Counted from the first letter of the stretch, positions 11,701-22,875 are shown. The stretch: 64,000 bases of DNA from Entophlyctis helioformis (GCA_025526915.1 JAHLKH010000124.1:1-64000), one strand, 5' to 3'. Notes: generated from the sequence alone by a model not told the origin. Program-made: numbers and translations.

Positions 11701-12572
11701 GATGCCGACGACACCGATGCCGACGATACCGATCCCTCTGTCAGAGCCACTGCGGGCTGCCGCGCTGGCTGTGCTGGCTGTGCTGGCGACGGCGGCGTTG
11801 AACGTGGCTCGCCCGGTCCCGCCACCAGCGCGATATGCGACGCAGCCTGTGCAACGGCCGGAGATGCCATCGTTGTTGCCGAGGACACCGTTGGCTCATG
11901 CAGTGGCGCGGGTCGCTGCATGCTTGACAGGCGCTGCAAGGCGGGATCGGCCTTTATTGTCGGCGGCGGTGATGCAGATGCAGCACGCTTAACCGGGGCA
12001 GCCGACGCGGTCGCTTCGGACAAACCCACGGCGAGACCACCCGGCGGAGTTTGTTGGGCATGCGTGATGTCTGGCGGAGATGGATTGGATGGCATTGCGT
12101 GAATGAGGAGAAGCGATGCTGCAGCGTTCTGAGCAGACGGCGCCATGTTTGCGACTGACGACAACGCCGCCCACGATGCAGCCCTCCGCCGCGACTGGTG
12201 GCCGAGTGGCTGGCGCAGTGGTGCCGACTGCTCGTTGGCGTGTCCCGCATCTGGATAGCCAATGGGCCGTGGTTGCCATGACGACGAGGGAGGTCGAGGT
12301 GGCCGTGAAGGTGGTGGCTCTTGTTGCGCTACAATTTGCGCTTGCGATGCCAAGTGCGAGCGATGTAGCAAGGTGCCACCACCGTCATCGCCTGCTGCAT
12401 GAACTGGTGCTGGCCTCGGATCAGTCGTGGCAGCCTGCTGGTTCTCCCGTAGCATGTCAAGTGCTGCGTCCGTGTCGTTGATTGCTCGCGTTGCGTCTTG
12501 GTCGTGGCCGGGTGGATCGTCATCACTCGTGTGTTGCGGCCCGCGGCGTGAGGGTTGGCTGCTGTCGTCCAT
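8727..12572 (-). CDS. Large Zn2Cys6 transcription factor with an uninterrupted zinc cluster (TF-4)
   Basis: Exons 12572-10511 and 10423-8727 give about 1252 aa. The junction EHGL/V-HGFEQAHYHLSLAITMARQ restores the conserved helix of the fungal-specific domain (donor GTGAGT, acceptor TGCAG). The zinc cluster (ACDECFHRKIRC, TPRCSTC, RDCTYKRK) lies near residues 318-350 after a long Ala/Pro/Ser-rich N-terminal region. It is the only one of the five with no intron in the cluster. A coiled coil (DLASLEAKLKRLETLV) follows. The middle domain includes EQRRRLAWRLFEIDRLSSV. Nuclear DNA-binding regulator; target unknown. The ATG at 12572 is chosen because the codons just upstream in frame are not ATG. 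Confidence 0.87.
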
Positions 12573-13178
12573 GCGGCACAAAGATTGGCAGCAAGGGAGG
12601 GGGGACGAGAGTACCAGAAAGTCTGAGAATGAGGAGCGAAGGGCGGTTTATGTACGTATGGAACACGCACAGAAAAGAAAGAGCCGCAACGCCCACACTG
12701 TGCTGTCTGCACGGTTGTGTCCTGCGACTGTGCCTGCTGGTGTGCCTGCTGGTGTGCCTGTGTGCCTGCTACTTGCTGTGCCTGCCCTCTGTGTATCTGT
12801 GTCCGTTGGCGGATGCCACAACAACGTGTAAGGCGCACCATCGCGTCAATCGTGGATTGTTTCAGAATGGCCGCTTGTCCAGCGACCAACGCGCCACCAG
12901 TTGCCGGCCGGCTGCCGGCTGGTTGCTGGCCGCCCTATGGTCGCCAACCAAGTCACCAGCACGCCCTTGCCATACCACTGCACCGAGACTGCCCGAGTCC
13001 AGAAGGCATACGCCCTGAAGGCACTCGCACGGACCGTCGATTACACTGCCTGATTCTCACAGGGCTTGTCTGTACGCCAGGCTGTCGGTAGACCGGATGG
13101 TCGGTAGAGTAGACTCTGCTGGCAGACAAACCCGCCCTCTATCCAGACGCATTGTTTATTGGGATATGGAGCACCGCG
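12573..13178. other. Intergenic region upstream of TF-4
   Basis: About 600 bp between the TF-4 start and the TF-5 stop, both minus strand. It contains a TGTGCCTGCTGG-type degenerate repeat around 12720-12790. Several short ORFs here have no protein-like features. Confidence 0.5.
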
Positions 13179-14579
13179 TCAGCTTCGGCTGCGAATCTCG
13201 GCAAAGTGGTCAGCAAGCTGCGTCTTGTACCCAGACGCTGGCTTCCACCAGGCCGATATCGTATCAAGGATGCGGATATGCAGCTGGATAAGGTCCTGCA
13301 ACTCGGTCCGATCCGTCATCCACAGCGTGGACATGGACAGCAGCAGCACGTTGCACGAGTGGAAGATGGACATGCCAAGGCATAAGTGGTCGAACCCAGC
13401 CAGGTGCGCATGCTCGAGGTGCCTGAGTAACCGCCCGATAGCATATGCGCTCGTAACGCACTGGAGGAACGGGTCGGTCATGTGCGCACTAAACACGTCC
13501 GTCTCGATGTCGCGCCGCATGGTCTGCACATGGAGTATGATGCGCGTATGGTGGAAGGTGATGTGCATCACACATACGCTCCAAGGCAGCCGGTGTCGGT
13601 CTTGTGAGAACGGGTCAGAGCCAAAGCCAACAGTGTTCCATCCAGAACCAGTGTCGCCCATCTGGTCGCCTAGGCTGCCCACGCCCATTCCCACGTTCAT
13701 GCCCAACCCCATACCCATGTTCATACGCATGTCCATGCCCAGCCCGATTCCTGGACTGACAATGGAGCCCAGGCTGATCCTGTTGCTGCTGATGCCGTTG
13801 CTGACGGAACTGCCTCCTTGAGGGCTTGCAGTGGTATCAACACGCATCCACGCCGGCAACGAGTCCTGCCATGTCTTGAGTGATAGCCCAAGCAGTGATC
13901 GCTCAATGTCGCTTGTGTCGGCGTCTCGCTCGTTGCGCCGCAAAAACTCCACGACGTTGCCAAAAATGGACATCAGCTTGAGATATCGCTGGCGCGGGTG
14001 GACCATGGCCGTGAACGCGTACTCGCCGGGCAGGACAGTCCGCACCCAATAGCCTTTGGGGTCAAAGTCGACTGGCACAGGAACCAGGTACTCGTCTGGA
14101 AAATAGTGGAACGTGGGCACACCGATCCGGATATCTTCCTCGGTGATTGAAAACGGCACGCCCATGGAAAAGCTCACGCGCCGGTCGAGCTCAAACAGCG
14201 TCCACCACACACGCCGACGAAGCTCTTGGTCGGCCGTGGAGGACGGGAGCGCTGCAACTTCGGGCGGCTCTTGGTTGATTTGCAGCTGCTGGGCCATGCG
14301 AACAGCGATACCCATAAAGTACAGGCCAGCCGGTGAGCTGCGTGCTGCATGTGCCAAGATGCATGGTGTCAGTCGTGGCTGTGGCTCGCGAGCACAAATG
14401 CAACAAACGCAGCATCCGTGTCACTTACCCAACTCAAACATGACAAGAAAGATGATGCCGATCAGGTTTGACACACTCGGCGTCTCTATCGCATCCTCGA
14501 GCACATGTCGGCTCATCCGGTAGTATTCGGTCCCTTGTTCGTACAGTGTCTCGCCCGGCTTTGCTTTGGACGAGGGGGT

Positions 14580-14619
<40 letters not shown>

Positions 14620-15813
14620 AAATGGGTATTCTGGGTGTCTGCCTTTACAGTCTGTCCAACGGCCTCGAGCACTGCCATGGTTTCCGCGCGTTTCTGCTGT
14701 AGCTTCTGCTGCTTGGCGGTCGACGGCGGCAGTATAGCTGCTGGCGTCAGAGTTGACGCAAACGCATACATGCTGTACAGGAGCATGGGGCTCTGAGTGT
14801 CCAGTTCCGCGAGAAAGCTGTTGCGGTGGAGCAGCGGTGAATGGACACCGACGAACCGGAACATGTTATCGATCAGGTCGCGACGAATCTCAATCTGGTT
14901 GGACGAAAGCAGATGGTGCTGAAGACGGGTCAGAGGTGTCATTTCTGCGCCGGCAGTAGGCGAGATGACGGCGGTTGACGAGCCGGTAGGACCAAACGTG
15001 ATCGGCATGGCTGTGAACGGAATGCGACCATGGGGGCCAAGCTTGCGGGACTCGGCGACATACGACAGAAGCGTGTTGACGCGACGCTCGAGAAAGTGGA
15101 CATAGTCCCGCTCGGACTCCTTGCGCTCGCCCTCGCGAGAAAAGGAGCATGGACGCCCTGTCCGCTCACAGCGAGAGCATACTGGAAACTTGCACTGGTC
15201 AGATGGACAGACAAGTTAGTGGTCGGATAATCGACAATAGGCGTCGATGAGCGAGTGCACGTACGTCACACTTGCATTTCTGCACTCGATCGCAGAGAAT
15301 GCCGGCAGTGGTCAGTGATGGGCAGGCGATTGTTAGCAGATGATCATTCAGTTTGCTGGTCGCCCGAGGATCGCTCAGTGCCGCATGGTCACGAGACCAC
15401 GATCTCCCCGCCTTGCCGCAAGCCTTCTGGCTGGCGGTTCATGGCCAAAGGTCCACGGCAGCCGCAGTGCAGTGCAAAACAAGGCTGCAGACGCTGCAGC
15501 GCTGGCCAGTGGCGCCGCACAGCGGCAGGCAGGACGACCATGCAAGATGGCTGTCCAGCGCAGCTCCAGGTACCTTGCGTGAGCATGCCTCGCAGGCAAA
15601 CATGTCGGGCTTCTTCCTGTTTGCTCCAAGTGCTGGCGACGATACCGACGACGACGTCGACGTCGCAGTATCTCCGCCGGCCTGTGCTGCAGCCTGTGCT
15701 GCAGTCTGTGCTCCGTGCGTCGCAGGCGCCTTTGTCCGCCCCGCCACTCCCAGCTTGTGCTTGGGTGACTTGACACTCCCAGCGCCTCCTGGCCCGTGCG
15801 CTGTGGACGACAT
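13179..15813 (-). CDS. Zn2Cys6 transcription factor with a 15-nt microexon inside the zinc cluster (TF-5)
   Basis: Exons 15813-15574, 15279-15265, 15194-14429 and 14344-13179 give about 728 aa. Exon 1 ends CEACSRK. The microexon encodes only KCKCD. Exon 3 starts CKFPVCSRCERTGRPC. Together they give exact C-x2-C-x6-C-x6-C-x2-C-x6-C spacing, and all three junctions are phase 0 with canonical GTACCT/GTACGT donors and GTGCAG/GACCAG acceptors. A coil (YVHFLERRVNTLLSYV) and the fungal-specific domain (RRDLIDNMFRFVGVHSPLLH; LYFGMGIA-like helix; LRRRVWWTLFELDRRVSF) follow. A 13-Gln run sits at 14581-14619, and a Met/Gly-rich repeat (MGMGLGMN type) near 13690-13760. Nuclear regulator; target unknown. 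Confidence 0.85.
14581..14619. repeat. CTG/CAG run encoding 13 Gln in TF-5
   Basis: Uninterrupted trinucleotide repeat, CAG on the coding minus strand. Confidence 0.95.
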
Positions 15814-16013
15814 CGTCGCTGGCTGTGGCTGATTGTTCGGTTCGGTGGCAAGTGGACGGTGTGTTGTAAATCGCTCAAGCGTGCAAGTGCAGCTTGGCAC
15901 ACTCGCCCACAGTCTGGCCGCCGCTACTCTCGGACGTTTATTGTCGTTACTCTCGTCTGTACAGATCTTGGAGGTCCTGCAAGAACAGGCAGACACCTGC
16001 GCATGGCATCTGC

Positions 16014-17805
16014 TCAGCATGCCCCACAACAGGATCGTGCCCACGCTGATATCTCGCGCCGCTCACCTTCGTCGTCGGCATCTTCGCCTGCAAGCACCGC
16101 ACGCACAGCACATGTCAGCAGCATCCATGATGACACGCAGTTCTATCTTGCCAAACGAACCAATCTCTTGGATAATCGGCCCCAGCGCACCGCTCTGTGC
16201 TGCGACGCGGAGAAACTGGATAGACTGCACCTGGCATCAGATGCCATCCGTGTATTGCGCATGCACTCCCATGTAGACATATACACGCACCTCTGCAAAC
16301 TCAGTCGAGGACATAATGGTCTGGTGTCACACACTATGCTCAGCGTTGCTTTCGTACTCTCCTTACGCAGCCACAACCGGTACGCACCTCTATCTCTTCC
16401 AAAGTGCGGAACGTGTCACTCGCTGGTATCCGTGGAAACAGCACGCTCGACACCTGTGTATTGTTGAGCAGCGGCCCAACGCGATCAGCCGTCAAGATGG
16501 ATGACAGATCGACTGCGTGCCATGTCCTGTTTGTGTCAGCAACCAGCCGTCTGCCATGTATATTCAGCTCAGGCTTGCCTTGATCCGGATATCTGTCGTC
16601 TGTAAAGCCATTTAGTGACACCAAACAGACCCGTTAGGTAAGCATGCCATCTACATGGTCTTTGCGGATGCATTGAAATCTTTTGCATGAGCATCTTACT
16701 GGCGACATTGATACTTGCAAGCACTCCCCGAAGTGTCTCGAGTTGCGCCACAAACACTGGATCGCTGCCAGCACCGAATGTGAGCCGCGAAGCAATTACC
16801 ATCAGTTGCCTTCAATGCGGCATCTTACTTGGACTGGCGCGGCACCGACTGGACCATCTCAGAGTCAAGACTATCCGGTGGATTATCAAGGATATGGTTG
16901 AACTGCTCATGGCACGAATGCCAGTCAATGGCTGCATCCATGCCAATCCGATCATGAGACTGCCCACCCTGTTGACAAGTTGGTCGGATCTGTCGCGACT
17001 TGGCTCTGCCGTGTTGCGTCGTTGCATCCATCCATCCATCCATCCATCCAGCGACTGTCAGTCTGATGCTTTCAAATGCTGGCACGATCCCAGTCCATCA
17101 ACAAAGGGACGGCACTGGTCTTGCCTTGGATCCAAAAGAACAGGCGCCGTGACGACGATGCGAATCTGAGCATGTATGCACGGCCAGACGATGACTGTGG
17201 CAAATGTACCAGCTTGGCATCGCCTGGAAAGAGGATCAGATTGTCCTCCACAATGCCGAATGCTCGGTCCTGGTGGGGCCACTCACGGTCAGTGTCCGTC
17301 AGAGGGATTGGCGGCTGAATGACCCAGAAGTGACACCTTCCAGCACAGATGCAGGAATCCGTCCTGTGGCATGGCATGGTCAGTGTCGGCAGCTGAAGTG
17401 CTGCCTCAAAGCGACAGAGAGACACAGATGAGCGGATGGCGCACCTCGCTCAGACTGAGAAACAGCAACCTGGGCATGACCGTCATGGCTGCCATGTTAG
17501 TGATGAGGCATCAGGCCACGACGCAACAGCGAGACACAGCGGCTCGCAGCGTACCCTTTGCGGTGGTCAGGCGTGACCATGCTGTCGCTTGTGAGGATGC
17601 ATTTGCCTGCCTCAGACGAGCGACAGACGAGCGACAGGTCGGTCAGCCACAGCAACAGCAACAGCTGAAGCCAGACACGCATGCCAAGCCATGCGGCATG
17701 AGAGCCCCTCCAGCAGACATCGCCGTCAGAGCAGGCCGAGGCACACTCACCCGCCTTGATTTCAACCAAGCTCGGCCGTGGCACTTGAGATCCAGTCTGC
17801 GCCAT
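16014..17805 (-). CDS. RPN13: Proteasome ubiquitin receptor Rpn13/ADRM1
   Basis: Eleven exons: 17805-17751, 17606-17555, 17469-17445, 17363-17337, 17269-17116, 16931-16829, 16764-16700, 16599-16388, 16320-16291, 16224-16161 and 16087-16014; 286 aa. The N-terminal PRU domain is assembled from six exons: LVEIKAGKCILTSDSMV, PDHRKGLLFLSLSEDGFL, HLCWKDRAFGIVEDNLILFP, and then RRLFFWIQ. This domain binds ubiquitin and docks on Rpn2 in the 19S particle. The C-terminal DEUBAD domain (DLSSILTADRVGPLLNN, SSTEFAE, QSGALGPIIQEIG) recruits the deubiquitinase UCH37 in other species. Two exons are only 25 and 27 nt. Junctions were chosen by phase and by alignment length to the family; the donor of exon 5 (GTGCCG) and the last junction are the least certain. 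Confidence 0.85.
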
Positions 17806-20135
17806 CAGAAACGCCGGCAAGCCTTGTGCGGACGCGACTTGGAAATCGCTCCAAGCCCTGCATCTGATCGTGATGCTCGCTGGTGCTCAGCCGACAATGG
17901 CAAGGCTGTCTCTGGCCGCTGCTGCCGTCACTGCGAGGGCACATAGCCAGCAATGAGTCAACGCCACCAAAGCGGCTGATGGCCTGGAATGGATCCACAG
18001 CCTGCTTGCAAATCGGCTGCCAGCTCGACAGTCACCAGTCCAACAACAGGTCAATAGTAGCAGTGTATTTTGTTGACCAAGCAGAAGAGGATTCGCAACC
18101 AGCCCTTGGCGGCCACCGTCGCCAACAGGAGAGTAACGTGGGGTCTTTGGCATATAGAGTGATGGCAAGTATGGCGAGCTTGCAGGATGGAAAGAGGGGA
18201 GAGAGAGTCAGAGACTCGTCGCCTTGGGCCAGTGCCTGAAGGCATCTATCAACGTGGTCCGTATGTGATGGCAGCAAGGACGGAGCCGAGCAACAGCGTG
18301 GCGGACAGACTTGCTTTGGTGGCGACCGTAGCGCTGCCAACTTGCACTTGTCAACGCACTGAGCATCACGCTCTCGTTTCTTGCTTGAGCGATTGACCGC
18401 CACTGATAGTGTGTCTGATCCTTGATCGGATGCAGCCAAAGTGACTATTGGACATGGTGAGATGCTGGAGTGCAGGACTAGCAATATGCAGCGAGTGCCG
18501 CGCCAAATATGCATGCAAGCATCCCGCCAATTATGCATTAAAGCCTCTCGCCAATCCAGCATGTGAGTGTCTCAACTGCATGGCTGGCCAGAGACCAGAG
18601 ATCTCGACTGCCATCGTCGCCCCTTTGTTGTGTAGACTGGCGGAAAGGATCAGCTGATCCGTTGAGTGGGCGGCTGCTGGAATTCCAAGCCATGATGGAT
18701 GTCTCACGATGTCATTGCGTCGACTTGATATGCCTGCATACTGAGGCGACTGTGGACGTCCGATGTTGACGTAGCCAGGCAGCGGTGGCCCGAAAGGCAC
18801 TGTGTCGGCTGGCTGGTGGGGTTCGAAAGGACGGGCGAGGCTGCGTGGCTGGTACGCGTGCTGGGCGACTGGGCAGCCAAAAGGACACGCGCCAGTGGTG
18901 GTGTCTGCCAATGAATGCTCCGATTCACGCGCATGGTCGGTCAGCCAGCCCTGCAAGCATGCAAGCACGCCGCGACCATCGCAAGCGATGGAATGGCAGC
19001 CGCTACAGCAATAAGCAGTGCAGGCAAGTCAACCAACCATCGTGTGCTGCTGGGCTGATTGCTGAGCAGCCAGATGCGCCAGACGCGTGTTCTCCAGCTG
19101 CTCGTAGTGGCGAGTCAGGCCGGCTCTGTGCGGCCCACTCAGAGTGCAATGAGCGTTGAGGCTTGATCTTGCACGAGATCCTGCTGTAGCAAGGCAGAAT
19201 GCCGACCCTCTGACAGGGATGCGGGTGAACGGACTGGTGTTGGTGCTGATGCGGATGTAGCCGGACATGGTGCGGTTTGCGATTGTGCGAGTAGTTGTTG
19301 TTGCTGTTTTGGTGATGCTTGCTCTTTGGTAAAGGCACGGCTGGAGACTTTTGTGGTTCCCGAAAGGCAATGACGTGGCTGCAGGCTTTGTGGGCGGAAT
19401 GCCATTGCAGCTATGCATCTGGCGAGCTGCGATGATGGCTCAGAATGAGCTGTGATGCAGCTACGTGATCTCGCCTGATGCTCGCAGTCTTGCAAGCGAT
19501 CCGTCTGCCTTCTGTGAATGGGAATGTGCCTGATTGCTGCCGATGCATCGCAGTTGACCTGCAACGACCAAAGAGCGAATCTGCCATCAATGGCGGTGAG
19601 ACGGACGACGACAAGCAGGCTGCACGGACATCTCATGGACACCGCACAGAACCACCAGGGACAGAGGCGAGCGTTGGATGCTGCTGCTCGACTTGCTGGT
19701 GTGCCTGGCTGATGCAGAGCATTGGATGCAGCCAGCCAGCCAGCCAGCCCGTCTTGGATGGATGGATCCATGGACGTTGTCGCGACGACCACTGCGAGCA
19801 CCATCAAGGCTGTCTCGTGCATGGGCAGCGTGTGCGGGGCGAGAGGGCGGGAGCGAGGAGGGCAGACAGGCGGCCGTGGCATCACGCACCAGTGACAGAG
19901 CATCGCACGCCTGCAACTGGCCGCACGCTTGGCTGACTCGGTCTCGCAGTCGTCGTCGTTGCGGCTGCTGTTGGTGCCGTGAGATGGACAGAACACATGA
20001 ATGCGAGACACGCACAGCCTGCATGCGGACGCGGACGCGACTGACCAAGCCGGGCCAAGCAATCGTCATCAAGTGGCCAAGCAGATGCCGCACCACACAG
20101 CCTGTCCGTCAGCCTGTCTGTCTGCACCAGCTGCC
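17806..20135. other. Gene-poor region
   Basis: About 2.3 kb upstream of RPN13 with no recognisable protein domain, no convincing splice-joined frame and no RNA gene seen. Direct repeats of CAGC/CCAGCCAG type occur near 19730-19750. A 307-codon open frame on the minus strand (20062-19139) has unremarkable, Cys/Ser/Arg-rich composition and is not annotated. Confidence 0.45.
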
Positions 20136-20143
20136 TATAAAAG
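20136..20143 (+). promoter_or_regulatory. TATA box
   Basis: TATAAAAG, 82 bp before the ATG of the small ORF at 20225. It is the clearest TATA element noticed in the window. Confidence 0.5.
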
Positions 20144-20224
20144 CCATCGGCTGTTCCTCTCTCGCTTGCTCAGCATCAACAGCCAACAGCAACAGCCAAC
20201 AGCCAACGCTCTCTGCATCCAAAC

Positions 20225-20638
20225 ATGATCCACAACAACATGGCACACAGCAACGTCCACGCATCTGCACTCGCTTCAGATGGCTTCCCTCCCGTCACAG
20301 CTCGCTCGGCTGCTGCACCAAAGCCAAGTGCCACATCGACATCCATCTCGTCTGGCAGCACTCTGTCGCCTGCACATGGCTCCAACACGATCAGCAAACG
20401 CACCAGCTCGCTCGAACTCGCTCAGATGAACCCTGCACGTCTGCACCAATGCCCTGCGTTGCCTCTGATCTGCATCCAAGACACGCGCATATCTTCTCTC
20501 TGTCCATATCCTGCACATCCTGACATCGCACTCCAATACATCCATTCATCCATCTTCAGTTGTCCGTTCATGCAGCCACTCTCGTGCCAAGAAGAGCAAG
20601 CAGTCAGTGGACGGCACAGCTCTGGCAGTCAAGACTGA
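20225..20638 (+). CDS. Hypothetical Ser-rich small protein
   Basis: A 137-codon frame that begins 82 bp after a TATA box and follows a CAACAGC-rich leader. Composition is Ser/Ala/Pro-rich (SATSTSISSGSTLSPAHG). There is no signal peptide, membrane segment or known domain. The second half is less protein-like and could belong to an intron or 3' UTR. The TATA box is the main support; the gene may be spurious. Confidence 0.3.
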   Translation: MIHNNMAHSNVHASALASDGFPPVTARSAAAPKPSATSTSISSGSTLSPAHGSNTISKRTSSLELAQMNPARLHQCPALPLICIQDTRISSLCPYPAHPDIALQYIHSSIFSCPFMQPLSCQEEQAVSGRHSSGSQD

Positions 20639-20897
20639 CGACACACTGATCAACAGCATGCAAGTTCCAAGCGATAGATACTGTGCAAATGATGTTGTGG
20701 ATGCAGTTGATGTGCAATATTACATTCTGTGCCTAAATGGATTCGGTGTCTGTGGGATGGCATGGCTTGAAAAGTTGGGCTGCCCAATGTTTCCGGTATG
20801 TAGGTGGCCTACTAGTCGGCCAAGCTATCTGACGACTGCACAGGGCTTGAATGACCACATGTGTTATGAAGGTATCTGACGACTGCAAGATGGCAGG

Positions 20898-20970
20898 GGG
20901 CTTATGGCGCAATGGATAGCGCGTCTGACTACGAATCAGGAGGTTCCAGGTTCGACCCCTGGTAAGCTCG
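20898..20970 (+). tRNA. tRNA-Arg (anticodon ACG)
   Basis: 73 nt without an intron. The acceptor stem GGGCTTA pairs with TAAGCTC, with discriminator G. The D-arm is GGCGCAATGGATAGCGCG. The anticodon stem is TCTGA/TCAGG with loop CTACGAA, giving ACG. The T-arm is CCAGGTTCGACCCCTGG. The B box GGTTCGACC is intact and a TTTT pol III stop lies at 20979-20982. Confidence 0.96.
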
Positions 20971-21330
20971 ATCTCACATTTTACCCATCTGGGCATCGCC
21001 TTTCCTTTTGCCACTCTCGCCAGAGTCCCTTCTTTTTGCCCAGATTGCCCTTGTGCACCACGCAGCACGCTCGGCTCTGCATCTCCTGCACTCCCCTGCT
21101 CACACCAATCCAGTTTGACGATGGACATGCTTCCACTCGCCTCGCGAATGTGCGCGTTTCTTCAGGCTGCCCATGGTGTGTTCCAGCATACCGACCCTGA
21201 TACCCCGCGTGCTTGCCATACCCGAGGATGTGTCCTTTCTGGCCTGGCATAAAATGCAAGTACATGGAATCCATCAGAGCAGTAGTTGGGATATCGATCA
21301 ACTGCATTCATTGGGATGACGTTCAGGCAA
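20971..21330. other. Intergenic region after tRNA-Arg
   Basis: About 360 bp between the tRNA terminator and the 3' end of the secreted protein gene. Nothing recognised. Confidence 0.5.
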
Positions 21331-22294
21331 TCAGACAAAGAGGGACGTGTCGACGCCAGGGCACACATTGTCGACAGCAGCCATGTTCTTGGGAACCTGT
21401 CTGCCGTTCTCGGCAATCTGTCCGGCGTTGTTCTCGAGGTTTGCAAGCACGAGCGAGCACTGGTTCTTGAGCACCTTGTTGCGGTTCTTCTGGCACTGGA
21501 TGGCATCCTTGGCCGCGCCAGTCTTGCCGGCAATGGCCGCGTTGAACACCTGCTTCTCGGCCGTCTCGGCAGCGCGGGCAATCGCCTTGATCGCGGCCGC
21601 ACCGAGGCTCTCGGGGCACTTGGCGTTGGCGGCAGCAAGAGCAGCAGCACCATCACCACCAGTCTTGGAGATGTCGATCGAGGCAAAGTCGGCAGGGGGA
21701 GCCTTGCCGTCTTCTCCTTCTTGCCCTTCTTCTCCTTCTTGGCAGGCTTGGCATCGGCAGCGTTGGCATCGGCCGCGTTGGCATCGGCAGCGTTGCATCA
21801 CCAGCGTTGGCATCAGCCTTGGCCTCGGGAGCAGCGTTGTTGCCGCCACCAGCCTTGCCCGATCCGACAAAGAGCGACGTGTCGACGCCAGCGCAGCGGT
21901 TGGTCACATCGCCGGTGTTCTTGGCGACCTGCTTGGTGTTGAGCGCAATCTGGTCGGCCTTGTTGTCCTTCTGGGCAGAGAGGAGCTGGCAGAAGTTCTT
22001 GAGCACCTTGTTGCGGTCGCGCTGGCACTGGACGGCAGCCTTCTTGGCGCCAGACAGGTTGTTCACGCCAAACACGGTGTTCTCGGCTGCCTCGGCAACC
22101 GCGCCAATGTCCTTGAGCTCCTTGGCAGAGAGGTTGTCAGAGCAGACGGCCTTGGCGGCAGCGAGAGCAGCGTCACCGTCGCCGTTGGTCTTGGAGATGT
22201 CGATCGAGGCAAAGTCGGGAGCACGACGGACGATGTTGGTGGGAACGGCGAGGGCCGAGGTGGCGAGGAGAGCGACGAAGATGGATGCGATCAT
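21331..22294 (-). CDS. Secreted protein with two tandem four-Cys domains and a frame break between them
   Basis: It starts at ATG 22294 with a clear signal peptide (MIASIFVALLATSALAVP). Domain 1 runs from DFASIDISKTNGDGDAALAA to CAGVDTSLFV. Domain 2 repeats the same plan, DFASIDISKTGGDGAAALAA to CPGVDTSLFV, and ends at the stop at 21331. Both contain four Cys in the same order and a conserved QCQ-(R/K)-x-RNKVLKN core. Domain 1 and domain 2 are in different frames. The shift falls in the ADANA-repeat/Lys-rich linker near 21700-21810, where single-base losses relative to the repeat unit are visible. It could be an assembly error in a repeat, a real frameshift, or an unrecognised intron. I do not recognise the family; it is secreted and small, with a TACAAAAG TATA-like element about 100 bp upstream. 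Confidence 0.6.
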
Positions 22295-22875
22295 GGTTGG
22301 TTGGTTGGAGATATGTTCAGAAGGTGGGTTTGTACACGGGACTACAAGAGTGCTTGAGTTGGTTGAAGGGGAAGCAGCGCTGCCTTTTGTAGCTGGCGAC
22401 AGACAGGGAATGCCTGGGAGCACAGGCTTGAAGGGCGTGTTTGCGGTGGCGCTCTGTGGTGTTCCCGTCGCAGTCACGCAGTGGCACAGACACGCCCTGG
22501 AGGGTGCGCTTGTGCGTGCGTTTGTGGTCAGGGCCAAACACGCCACAGTTCGCGTTTCAGATGCTGCCGCTGCTGCTGTGCACAGGCTGCCACTCGCGGA
22601 TGGCTTGCGGCCAGTGGCTGGAGTGTGCACCGCGCACCGCGCACTGTGCGGCGCATCGTGAGTTTATCCGAAGCGTCCGGCACGCCCACTCCGTGTGGCA
22701 CCCACAGGCGCTGGTGATCCCTCGCTGGCTGCCACCAGCACGACCAGCAGCACCAGCGGCCTGCACCTGCCGCGTGCAGCGAGCCACACGCGCTGTCGGC
22801 CGCTTGCCCAGTGGCTCAGCAGCAGCCAATCTCACGCTCGCTCGCTCGCTCGACCGACACCGCGACCCGCCGCCC
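22295..22875. promoter_or_regulatory. Divergent intergenic region between the secreted protein and GPI-PLD genes
   Basis: 581 bp between opposing start codons. A CTACAAAAGG TATA-like element lies near 22390 on the minus strand. No other motif is claimed. Confidence 0.4.

Noticed and set aside
12482..13018. 178-codon plus-strand frame with a hydrophobic Cys/Leu stretch
   Set aside because: The hydrophobic segment comes from a TGTGCCTGCTGG repeat, and the frame overlaps the TF-4 start antisense.
17115..17139. GC donor (AAG/GCAAGA) for RPN13 exon 5
   Set aside because: Phase also fits, but the resulting loop is four residues short of the family; the nearby GTGCCG donor gives the usual length.
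19139..20062. 307-codon open frame on the minus strand in the gene-poor region
   Set aside because: Composition is Cys/Ser/Arg-rich and unstructured, there is no domain, signal or splice context, and long open frames on non-coding strands are common in this GC-rich window.
21653..22630. Extending the secreted protein upstream of 22294
   Set aside because: The upstream in-frame codons have no ATG with a signal peptide and lie in promoter-like sequence.
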